From positions 1-64,000 of the forward strand of contig NZ_JAVVQU010000008.1 in assembly GCF_036655075.1 (NCBI RefSeq): 64,000 nt of DNA. The letters run 5' to 3'. The notes under the pieces were generated by a model. It had not been told where the DNA came from. It ran no database searches and worked only from the letters and a program-made list of their open reading frames with translations. This stretch comes from Holtiella sp036655075 (lineage in GTDB: Bacteria; Bacillota; Clostridia; Lachnospirales; Cellulosilyticaceae). The position numbers and the translations under genes are program-made. Shown here one piece after another: positions 15,500 through 22,997 of this stretch (position 1 is the first letter of the stretch; each line of letters begins with the position of its first letter).

Positions 15500-16825
15500 A
15501 TGCAAAGAGGAGAAGGTTATAGAGAACTCTTTCAAGGCATAGATGTACCAGTGCAATTAGCGGATGGATCTTTTAAACAACCTATTAATTTTGATAACGG
15601 TGCAACAACCCCGCCCTTTAACTATGTGGGCGAAGTGATTGATGAAAGTATAGGTATGTATGGCGCAATCCATCGTGCAGGACAAAAATCTATTTATAGT
15701 ACGGAGAACTATGAACAAAGCAAGCTAAAAGTTTTAAACTTTCTGGGAGTAAGTCCAGAAGATGGGTATTGTGTGGTGTATACAAAAAATACGACAGAAG
15801 GTATGAACTTGCTGGCTTATGGACTCTGCCATAGATGTGATGCAAAAGTGCTGTCTACTAGAATGGAACATCATTCCAATGATTTACCTTGGCGTAAAGA
15901 AGCGAAGATGTTCTACATAGAAGTAGATGAGAAGGGGTTTTTAAAGTTGGAGGAGTTGGAAGAGAAGCTAAGGTGTGCAGGTGGAACCATCCACTTTGTG
16001 ACGGTAACCGCTGCATCTAATGTAACGGGGTATATCAATCCCATCCATAAAATGGCTCAAGTTGTACACCAATACGGGGCAAAGCTTATTGTAGATGCAG
16101 CACAACTCATTGCCCATTATCCGATTCAAATGAAAGGCAGTAAACCTGATGAAGATATTGACTTTCTAGTTTTCTCAGCGCATAAAATGTATGCCCCCTT
16201 TGGTGTAGGCGTAGTCGTGGGTAAGCATATGTGCATGGAGCAATGCATACCTTATGTACGAGGAGGCGGTGGCGTAAGTGCGGTTATGGATGATGATGTG
16301 TACTACAAAGAGTCTCCAGATAAGGAGGAGGCAGGTACACCTAACTATTTTGGTGTGATGGCATTATCAGCTGCGATTGATATGTTAGAGAGTATTGGTA
16401 TGAATCAAGTCGTCAAACATGAACAAAGGCTCAAAAATCGTATGTTGTCAGGACTTAGAAGTATGCCTAAAGTCATCTTGTATGGAGACCCATTGTATAA
16501 GGCTAGGCTAGGTGTGGTGAGTTTCAATGTAGCAGGTATGCATCACTCTTTAGTCAATCAGTTGCTCTCAGAGCAAGGAGGTATTGCAGTGCGAAATGGA
16601 TGCTTTTGTGCGCAACCTTATGTAGCTAGATTGTTGGGGGTATCTGACAAGGAGCGCTATGAGTTGATGCTACACCCAGAGCGTCCTCAACCTGGTATGG
16701 TACGAGCGAGTTTTGGCCTTTACAATACAGATGAGGAAGTAGATGAGTTTTTGCAAGTCATGCAGTGTATTTGTGGAGGTAAGGATGTAGGCATGAGACG
16801 TGCAGTACGTTATAGAATGAAATAA
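15500..16825 (+). CDS. Aminotransferase class V, cysteine desulfurase (SufS/CsdA)-like
   Basis: 441 residues, ATG after AGAGGAG. The PLP-binding Lys is in FSAHKMYAPFG (about residue 227), with VDAAQL upstream for the pyridine-ring Asp and TTEGMNLLA at the phosphate site. A Cys loop (RNGCFCAQPY) near residue 370 would be the sulfur acceptor of a group II desulfurase. It closes an apparent operon with the EcsC-like and Cys-rich genes. No SufU, SufB or IscU partner is adjacent, so a dedicated rather than general role is likely. Confidence 0.82.
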   Translation: MQRGEGYRELFQGIDVPVQLADGSFKQPINFDNGATTPPFNYVGEVIDESIGMYGAIHRAGQKSIYSTENYEQSKLKVLNFLGVSPEDGYCVVYTKNTTEGMNLLAYGLCHRCDAKVLSTRMEHHSNDLPWRKEAKMFYIEVDEKGFLKLEELEEKLRCAGGTIHFVTVTAASNVTGYINPIHKMAQVVHQYGAKLIVDAAQLIAHYPIQMKGSKPDEDIDFLVFSAHKMYAPFGVGVVVGKHMCMEQCIPYVRGGGGVSAVMDDDVYYKESPDKEEAGTPNYFGVMALSAAIDMLESIGMNQVVKHEQRLKNRMLSGLRSMPKVILYGDPLYKARLGVVSFNVAGMHHSLVNQLLSEQGGIAVRNGCFCAQPYVARLLGVSDKERYELMLHPERPQPGMVRASFGLYNTDEEVDEFLQVMQCICGGKDVGMRRAVRYRMK

Positions 16826-16826
16826 C

Positions 16827-16885
16827 AATCCCTCATCACCCAATGAGTACTTTTGAAATAGGTACAGGTGTGATGAGGGATTATT
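16827..16885 (+). terminator. Terminator after the desulfurase-like gene
   Basis: A 13-bp perfect stem (16827-16839 with 16870-16882) is followed by a T/A-rich tail. Confidence 0.8.
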
Positions 16886-17030
16886 ATTTATTAATCAAAA
16901 GTAAATATCGAACGATAAAAATATAAATAAGAAAAATGTTCAACTTTTTTACTGGAAAGTCTGTTTTTTTAATCTAAAGTATGATAAGATGACCTTGACA
17001 TAATATTTTTATATCCAATTAAATTCGACA

Positions 17031-17084
17031 AGATACAAGCTGCAGGACGGGAAACCTGGTTCACCATTTTTGGTCGGGGTATCT
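17031..17084 (+). ncRNA. Candidate structured leader RNA (riboswitch-like) of the adenine operon
   Basis: A closing stem AGATAC (17031-17036) with GTATCT (17079-17084) encloses two small hairpins: CAGG/CCTG (17043-17046, 17055-17058) with loop ACGGGAAA, and ACCA/TGGT (17063-17066, 17071-17074). This three-way arrangement ends 28 bases before the first adenine deaminase-like gene, whose ribosome binding site is at 17100-17104. It does not match the purine riboswitch. No class could be named. Confidence 0.45.
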
Positions 17085-17112
17085 ATACACTATTTTATTG
17101 GAGGACTTTTAG

Positions 17113-18894
17113 ATGAAACAAACGATTGGTAACTTAAAACAACTTATTCGTGCAGGTCGTGGTATTGTGCCAGCACACACTGTAGTATGTGGAGGTACAT
17201 TGGTAAACGTTATGACAAGTGAAGTTTACCCAGCTGATGTGGCGATTTATGAAGACACGATTGTTGCTGTAGGAGATGTAAGTGAATACATCGGCACAGA
17301 AACAAAAACAATTGATGCAACGGGTAAATTCTTAACACCAGGTCTCATTGATGGACATATTCATAGTGAATGTAGCAAATTAAGTATTACAAGCTTTGCA
17401 AAAGCTGTTGTACCTTGCGGGACAACAAGTATCATTTCTGGCCTTGATGAGTATATTTCCGTTTCAGGACTTGAAGGCTTACAAGAAGTATTTGAAGAAG
17501 TGAAGGCGAGCCCACTTAAAGTATTCTGGGGTGCACCTTACAAAACACCTTATACTTTCCCACAGTCCACAGTAGCTTTTAACTTCACAAAAGAAGTACA
17601 TCATATCGTACAGCAGTGGCCAGAATGCTTCGGCGTTTGGGAAACAGTACGTGAATATATACAAGAAGAAGACGAAGATACATTAGGTGCTATTGAAGAA
17701 GCAACAAAAAACCGTCTTCCAGTCTTTGGGTGTGCCCCAATGGCAAGAGGAAAAGAACTCAACGGCTACCTCTGTGCTGGGATTCGCCTAGACCATGAAA
17801 GTTACGATCATGAAGAAGTCGTAGAGAAAATGCGTAAAGGGATGCACATGCTTATTCGTGAATCTTCTGTAACCCATTTCTTAGAAGAAAATATTAGAGC
17901 GGTAACCGAAGTCAACCCTTATTTAGCACGTCGTGTAAGTTTCTGTACAGATGATGTAACAGCAACAGATGTGATTGAAAAAGGACATTTAGACAACGTA
18001 GTACGTCTGGCAATTCAAGCAGGTGTTGCACCAATGACAGCTATCCAAATGGCAACGATCAATAGTGCAGAAGCTTATAGAATTGACCATATGGTAGGTT
18101 CTATTTGCCCAGGTAGACTTGCAGATATACTTTTTGTAGATAGCTTAGAAAGCTTTAAAGTAGAAGCTGTTATGACAAAAGGATGTCTTGTGGCAGAAAA
18201 TGGAAAATTAAATTATGATCTTCAAGCACCAGCTAGAAGTGAAGTGCTTACAAGTCCACTTAAATGTGCGATGACAACCAAAGAAGATTTTGAATATAAA
18301 GTAGGTATTACAAATGGGACAGCAAAAGTCCTTTCTATGGATGTAAAAGGTCCATTCGTACGTAAAAGAAGAGATGTAGAATTAAAAGTAGAAAATGGTA
18401 TTGTCCTTCCAGATACTGAGCAAGATGCTTTAATGGTATCTGTCCTTGAACGTTTTGGACGTAATGGCAACAAGTCTTTAGCTTTTTGTTCAGGATGGAA
18501 GCTTAAAAAAGGTGCTATGGCATCTTCAGCAGCACCAGATGACAACAACTTAATTGTTATGGGAGCAGATGCAGCGGATATGTCTCTTGCTGTCAATCAC
18601 CTCATTGAAAATGGTGGAGGACAAGTTGTTGTAGCAGATGGCAAAGTACTTGAGTTTTTACCATTACCAGTAGGTGGAATTGCAAGTGACTTAGAACCAG
18701 CAGACATAGCATACCGTGAAACACTTTTATCAAAAGCGGCTAATGAACTTGGATGTGACTTACCAGAGCCACTTATGTACATGTTCTTCTTACCAATTAC
18801 AGCGATTCCAGACTACGCGATTACAGACGTAGGCCCAGTTGACTGTATTGCTCTTACAACATTTGACCCAATTTTAGAACTTACCCAGAAGTAG
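17113..18894 (+). CDS. Divergent adenine deaminase-like amidohydrolase
   Basis: 593 residues, ATG after TTGGAGGA. The adenine deaminase fold runs full length: LIDGHIH (HxH metal motif), CGTTS, DHE, CTDD and EKGHLDN, and a C-terminal domain ending in a Thr/Ile-rich stretch. Compared with the neighbour at 18907, several family-defining residues differ: HIESS is HSECS, DPHE is GLDE, and the metal-binding His of GHSPG is Cys (GCAPM). The enzyme may have altered metal use or a substrate other than adenine. It is cotranscribed with the canonical deaminase and a permease. Confidence 0.85.
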   Translation: MKQTIGNLKQLIRAGRGIVPAHTVVCGGTLVNVMTSEVYPADVAIYEDTIVAVGDVSEYIGTETKTIDATGKFLTPGLIDGHIHSECSKLSITSFAKAVVPCGTTSIISGLDEYISVSGLEGLQEVFEEVKASPLKVFWGAPYKTPYTFPQSTVAFNFTKEVHHIVQQWPECFGVWETVREYIQEEDEDTLGAIEEATKNRLPVFGCAPMARGKELNGYLCAGIRLDHESYDHEEVVEKMRKGMHMLIRESSVTHFLEENIRAVTEVNPYLARRVSFCTDDVTATDVIEKGHLDNVVRLAIQAGVAPMTAIQMATINSAEAYRIDHMVGSICPGRLADILFVDSLESFKVEAVMTKGCLVAENGKLNYDLQAPARSEVLTSPLKCAMTTKEDFEYKVGITNGTAKVLSMDVKGPFVRKRRDVELKVENGIVLPDTEQDALMVSVLERFGRNGNKSLAFCSGWKLKKGAMASSAAPDDNNLIVMGADAADMSLAVNHLIENGGGQVVVADGKVLEFLPLPVGGIASDLEPADIAYRETLLSKAANELGCDLPEPLMYMFFLPITAIPDYAITDVGPVDCIALTTFDPILELTQK

Positions 18895-18906
18895 GAGGCT
18901 TAATCA

Positions 18907-20637
18907 ATGGAAAAACAACAACTTAAAAAACTTATCGACGTAGCAGCAGGCAGAGTGCCAGCTGACATTGTACTTAAAAACTGTAAAGTCGTAGATGTCT
19001 ATAACGGATGTATTGTAGAAGGTGACATTGCAATTTGTGAGGATCTTATCGCAGGTGTTGGTACCTATGAAGGGATACGTGTGATTGATGCACGAGGTCA
19101 ATACGCAGCACCAGGTTATATTGATAGCCATATTCATATTGAATCTTCTTATGTAAGCCCGGAAGAACTTGGGCGCTTAATTGTACCTCATGGGACAACA
19201 ACTATTATTGCAGACCCACATGAAATCGCTAACGTATGTGGCCTTCGTGGGATAGACTACATGATCGAGGCTTCAAAAGGTACAGCACTAGACATTCAAA
19301 TGATGCTCCCATCTTGTGTACCAGCTACGCCATTCGAACATTCAGGTGCAGTTATTGATGCAGAGGCTATGAAAGCACCTATAGCAAGTGGCAACATCTT
19401 AGGAGTTGGTGAGTTTATGAACTTCCCAGGGCTTATTGGAGGCCACGATGAGGCACTTGATAAAATTATGGTTGCTAAAGAGTATGGTAAAGTAATCGAT
19501 GGGCATAGCCCCGGGGTGTTTGGAAATGCCCTTAACGCTTATGCAGCAGCCCGTATTCACACAGATCATGAGTGCGATACAGTAGAAGAGATGCATGAGC
19601 GTATTGCAAGAGGTATTTACGTTCTACTTCGTCAAGGTTCTGCATGTCACAATTTAAGACCTTTAATTAAAGGTTTAACGCCACAAAACAGTAGACGTTG
19701 TTTACTTTGTGCAGATGACTGTCAACCAAAGACTATTCTTAGTGAAGGACATTTAGACAATCACTTACGTATATGCGTAGAAGAAGGCATTGACCCAATC
19801 ATTGCCCTTCAAATGGCAAGCTTAAATGCAGCAGAATGCTTTGGTCTTGATGACCGCGGAGCGATTGCACCAGGCTTACGTGCAGATATTGTACTTTTAG
19901 ATAACTTAAAAGACTTCAACGCTGGGCGTGTCTTCATTGCAGGGCAAGAAGTGGCAGAGGGTGGTCACTATGCACTCCCAATAGAAAAGCATGATATTGC
20001 TACCACTAAAGGGAGCTTCCATGTCAAAGATTTCTCAGTAGAGAAGCTGCGTCTACCTATTCACTCTGAAAAAGCCCATTTGATTAACATCTTACCAGGT
20101 GGTGTGGTAACAAGTAAGCAAGTTGCTACGATCAAGCGTGATGCAAATAATGAATTTGTTTATGACTCAGAAGTAGATATTGTAAAAGTAGCTGTTGTAG
20201 AACGTCATCAAAATACAGGGAATGTAGCAGTAGCCTTACTAAAAGGTTATGGCATTACAGAAGGTGCAGTGGCGCTTTCAGTAGCCCATGACTCACACAA
20301 CATTATTGTAGTAGGTGTAAATGATGAGGATATGGCATGTGCTGTAGAAGAACTCATTAAACAAGATGGAGGAATCATTCTTGTCAACAAAGGTGAAGTT
20401 ATTGAAAGTATGCCAATGCCAATTGGTGGTCTTATGAGTGACCAAAGTGGAGAGTGGGTAGATGAAAAACTGACTCGTATTCACAAAATAGCTCACGAAG
20501 TGCTTCATATTAGTGAGGATGTAGAGCCAGTTATGACCCTTTGTTTCATGTCACTTGCTGTTATTCCAGAGATTAAATTAACAGATATGGGCTTATTTGA
20601 TGTAAAACAGTTTGCCTTTATTCCAATTGAGGCCTAG
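18907..20637 (+). CDS. ade: Adenine deaminase
   Basis: 576 residues, ATG after AGGAGG, 12 bases behind the paralogue. All motifs of the family are intact: YIDSHIHIESS, PHGTTTIIADPHE, GEFMNFPG, GHSPG, TDHE and CADD. It deaminates adenine to hypoxanthine and ammonia at a dinuclear metal centre in the cytoplasm. With the downstream purine-type permease it makes a salvage unit. The length is normal for the family. Confidence 0.93.
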   Translation: MEKQQLKKLIDVAAGRVPADIVLKNCKVVDVYNGCIVEGDIAICEDLIAGVGTYEGIRVIDARGQYAAPGYIDSHIHIESSYVSPEELGRLIVPHGTTTIIADPHEIANVCGLRGIDYMIEASKGTALDIQMMLPSCVPATPFEHSGAVIDAEAMKAPIASGNILGVGEFMNFPGLIGGHDEALDKIMVAKEYGKVIDGHSPGVFGNALNAYAAARIHTDHECDTVEEMHERIARGIYVLLRQGSACHNLRPLIKGLTPQNSRRCLLCADDCQPKTILSEGHLDNHLRICVEEGIDPIIALQMASLNAAECFGLDDRGAIAPGLRADIVLLDNLKDFNAGRVFIAGQEVAEGGHYALPIEKHDIATTKGSFHVKDFSVEKLRLPIHSEKAHLINILPGGVVTSKQVATIKRDANNEFVYDSEVDIVKVAVVERHQNTGNVAVALLKGYGITEGAVALSVAHDSHNIIVVGVNDEDMACAVEELIKQDGGIILVNKGEVIESMPMPIGGLMSDQSGEWVDEKLTRIHKIAHEVLHISEDVEPVMTLCFMSLAVIPEIKLTDMGLFDVKQFAFIPIEA

Positions 20638-20702
20638 AGCCAATAAACTTCAAAACTGAAAACTTAGGTAGAAACTCAAATTTCAAAGTTTAGCCTAGGT
20701 AT

Positions 20703-20744
20703 CAACTTTTAAGTTTGTATAGGTTCAAGAGTGCTTAAAAGTTG
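20703..20744 (+). promoter_or_regulatory. Hairpin in the ade-permease gap
   Basis: An 11-bp perfect stem (20703-20713 with 20734-20744) has a 20-base loop and no T run. It could stabilise the 3' end of the ade message or tune permease expression. Confidence 0.45.
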
Positions 20745-20784
20745 AGAAACGCTAGTGCTAAACAAGCCAGGAGGAAACACTGCT

Positions 20785-22350
20785 ATGCTTAAGAATTTTA
20801 CGCGTATTCCGCTTTTTAGTACAGGGGATGTAGGAGGACTTACTTACATCTTAACCAATAATATCGTTAACTATTTAATTGTTATTGCTACACTTTCAGG
20901 GGTACTTGCTTGGCCAGATGAGTTAGTGTTTGGTCGTGTAATCCCTGGAATGTCTATAGGACTTCTTTTAAGTGGGCTTTACTATGCCTATATGGCGTGT
21001 AAGCTTGCTAAAAAAGAAGGAAGAACTGACGTTACAGCACTTCCTTCAGGAGTATCTACACCAGCCATGTTCGTTATTTTATATGGTGTTATTATGCCAC
21101 TTAACTTTGCGTTAGAAGATCCATACTTAACATGGAGTGCAGCCATTGCCGCATGCTTTATTGGTGGGTTAGTTGAATTTTGTGGAGGCTTTATTGGTCC
21201 ATGGATGAAAAAACGTATTCCAAGAGCAGCATTACTTGGAACGGTTGCAGGGATTGGGTTCATTTGGATGGCGACACAAGGGGTATTTGATGTGTTTAGT
21301 GATCCAGTTGTAGGTCTTCCCATTTTACTTGTTGCCATGGTTGGGGTATTTGGTGGGTACTTATTCCCTAAAAAGATTCCACCACTTGTAGTAGCAGTAG
21401 TAGGGGGCATAGTGTATGCCTTTGCTATTGGACGTACCCAACTTGACTTTTCAGGGATTGGTTTCTACTTCCCAAATCCAAAGGATTCTGTTCAAGCGTT
21501 AATCAATGGATTTGCAGTTGTAGCCCCATACCTTACGATTATTATTCCGATTGAAATCTATAACTTTGTAGAAACAATGGATAATGTAGAAGCAGCCAAT
21601 GCAGCAGGAGATAACTACAGCATTCGTGAAGCACAATTTGTAGATGGGATCTGTACCATGATTTCCGCTATCTTTGGTGGAGTTGTACCCAATACTGTAT
21701 GGCTTGGACATGCAGGCCTTAAAAAGGCGGGCGCAGGGATTGGGTTCTCTTGGCTCGGCGGTATATTGCTAGGCCTTGCAGGAGTACTTGGACTCTTTAC
21801 TTTCTTTAGTGCCCTTGTACCACCAGCAATTTGTGCCATTACCTATCTTTGGTGTTCTGTCATTATGGTATCTCAAGCTTTCAAAGCATGTGATGCAAAA
21901 CACTATGCAGGGATTGCTGTAGCTATGATACCACCTGTTGCAGATTTTCTTTTCACTCAAATTACAGGTGCAGTAGGGATTGCAGATATTTGGACAGAGA
22001 CTTTACCATCAGGACTTGTAGGATATCAAGCAGATGTTTCTCAGTACTTAATGGACCACGGTGTGATGTGGAATGGTGTACCAGCTGTAAAGTCAGGAGC
22101 CATCATTATCGGGATTATTTTAGGTACAATGGTTGTCTTCATTATAGATAGACGATTGGACAAAGTGGGTGTTACAGCACTTGCAGGTGCAGCTCTTGCA
22201 CTATTTGGATTTGTACATAGCGCAGCTCTTGGATTTTATCCAACTTCACCATTTGTACTCGGTTACCTTATTGTAGCAGGGCTTTGCTTCCTACTTCATA
22301 CAGGGCGCGGCAAATGGTTCGATGCACCAGAGGACTTTGACTACGTATAA
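20785..22350 (+). CDS. NCS2/AzgA-like purine permease
   Basis: 521 residues from ATG 20785, which follows AGGAGG; the GTG at 20755 lies before that site. It has about twelve membrane segments, and the start (FSTGDVGGLTYILTNNIVNYL) and the ALPSGVSTP stretch fit the xanthine/uracil/hypoxanthine permease superfamily. A polar, acidic segment (PIEIYNFVETMDNVEAAN) aligns with the substrate-binding motif of that family. Position behind two adenine-deaminase-type genes suggests uptake of adenine or a related base. Confidence 0.82.
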   Translation: MLKNFTRIPLFSTGDVGGLTYILTNNIVNYLIVIATLSGVLAWPDELVFGRVIPGMSIGLLLSGLYYAYMACKLAKKEGRTDVTALPSGVSTPAMFVILYGVIMPLNFALEDPYLTWSAAIAACFIGGLVEFCGGFIGPWMKKRIPRAALLGTVAGIGFIWMATQGVFDVFSDPVVGLPILLVAMVGVFGGYLFPKKIPPLVVAVVGGIVYAFAIGRTQLDFSGIGFYFPNPKDSVQALINGFAVVAPYLTIIIPIEIYNFVETMDNVEAANAAGDNYSIREAQFVDGICTMISAIFGGVVPNTVWLGHAGLKKAGAGIGFSWLGGILLGLAGVLGLFTFFSALVPPAICAITYLWCSVIMVSQAFKACDAKHYAGIAVAMIPPVADFLFTQITGAVGIADIWTETLPSGLVGYQADVSQYLMDHGVMWNGVPAVKSGAIIIGIILGTMVVFIIDRRLDKVGVTALAGAALALFGFVHSAALGFYPTSPFVLGYLIVAGLCFLLHTGRGKWFDAPEDFDYV

Positions 22351-22376
22351 GTAGAAACAAGCGATAACAATATAGG

Positions 22377-22410
22377 CAAAAGAGGCTATGGAAACATGGC
22401 CTCTTTTGTT
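22377..22410 (+). terminator. Terminator after purine permease
   Basis: CAAAAGAGGC (22377-22386) pairs with GCCTCTTTTG (22399-22408), with further pairing toward a GAAA loop, and T residues in the right arm. Confidence 0.85.
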
Positions 22411-22565
22411 GCACAAAGGGATAGAAGCACCACAGAGGAAGTAAAGTAGGTAGCTATTTTATTAAATTAGAGGTTAAAAATGTAAAGGCAAGAAAAAAGC
22501 AAGAAAAAAATCCTAGAAATATAATATTTTTTTGATATAATTAAAGATGTAATTCAAACAAAATA

Positions 22566-22713
22566 ACTTCGGTAGGTGAGGCTACCGTAGGGATATGGAT
22601 TGTTACCGCAAAATGGTGGAGACACTATGAGTTGGTCAGCAGGGGGTGTCGAAGCCAAGGCATCACCTAACACAATTTCACCGCCCTACGATGCTAAAGC
22701 TTGAACGATGAAA
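22566..22713 (+). ncRNA. M-box (ykoK) Mg2+ riboswitch
   Basis: The conserved blocks of the M-box aptamer appear in order: GGTAGGTGAGGCTACC, TGTTACCGC, GGTGGAGAC, GGTCA, AGCCAAGGCATCACCTAA, and CTACGATGCTAAAGCTTGA. This RNA folds around Mg2+ and then favours the downstream terminator, so expression rises when Mg2+ is scarce. It lies ahead of an MgtA-type ATPase, a common arrangement in Firmicutes. Confidence 0.95.
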
Positions 22714-22729
22714 TTAGTAAGGTGTATAT

Positions 22730-22770
22730 ACCCTTCGTCATTGTGATGCTTTGGCGAGGGGTTTTTTATT
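22730..22770 (+). terminator. M-box expression-platform terminator
   Basis: ACCCTTCGTCA (22730-22740) pairs over 11 bases, with two G-U pairs, with TGGCGAGGGGT (22752-22762), followed by six T. It lies directly downstream of the aptamer. Confidence 0.9.
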
Positions 22771-22789
22771 TTGTTTAATATAAATTGAG

Positions 22790-22896
22790 GAGGTGAGAAG
22801 AATGGAAGCAGGCAGTAGTAGTACCGGCACGGGATCTGATAAGCGGTATAGAGGTGAAAAATGTGAGGACCCACCTCAGTCAACCATTTTTCTCAC
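22790..22896 (+). promoter_or_regulatory. Switchable secondary structure over the leader ORF
   Basis: GTGAGAAGAATGG (22793-22805, containing part of the ribosome site and the ATG) pairs with 22884-22896 over 13 bases with one G-U. CACCTC (22872-22877) can pair with either of two identical GAGGTG hexamers, at 22790-22795 (the ribosome site) or 22851-22856. The inner copy is itself followed by ATG-TGA, a start-stop pair. Translation of the ORF would open the outer stem. Confidence 0.5.
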
Positions 22897-22915
22897 AAAC
22901 GAAAGTATAAATTGA
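22802..22915 (+). CDS. Possible 37-residue leader peptide upstream of the Mg2+ ATPase
   Basis: An ATG at 22802 follows the strong site GAGGAGGTGAG and opens 37 codons (MEAGSSSTGTGSDKRYRGEK, then CEDPPQSTIFLTNESIN) ending at TGA 22913-22915. It lies between the M-box terminator and the ATPase gene. The segment EDPP combines acidic residues and two prolines, a composition that slows or destabilises ribosomes at low Mg2+ in the enterobacterial MgtL leader. The start region can be locked in a 13-bp stem with the 3' part of the ORF. No homologue is recognised; a regulatory role is inferred. Confidence 0.5.
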   Translation: MEAGSSSTGTGSDKRYRGEKCEDPPQSTIFLTNESIN

Positions 22916-22997
22916 ATATTTTCTTGCTGTAAAGGTAAGTCATCAGATTTCGTGTCTATCCAACTTGAGGCTATTTGAAATAAGGGAGGCTTTAGAC

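Noticed and set aside
17041..17083. Cyclic-di-GMP (GEMM) or guanidine riboswitch
   Set aside because: The GGACGGGAAACC segment only loosely resembles parts of these aptamers; the remaining conserved blocks are missing.
16981..17112. Purine (guanine/adenine) riboswitch upstream of the adenine deaminases
   Set aside because: The conserved purine aptamer core is absent; the fold seen at 17031-17084 has different loops.
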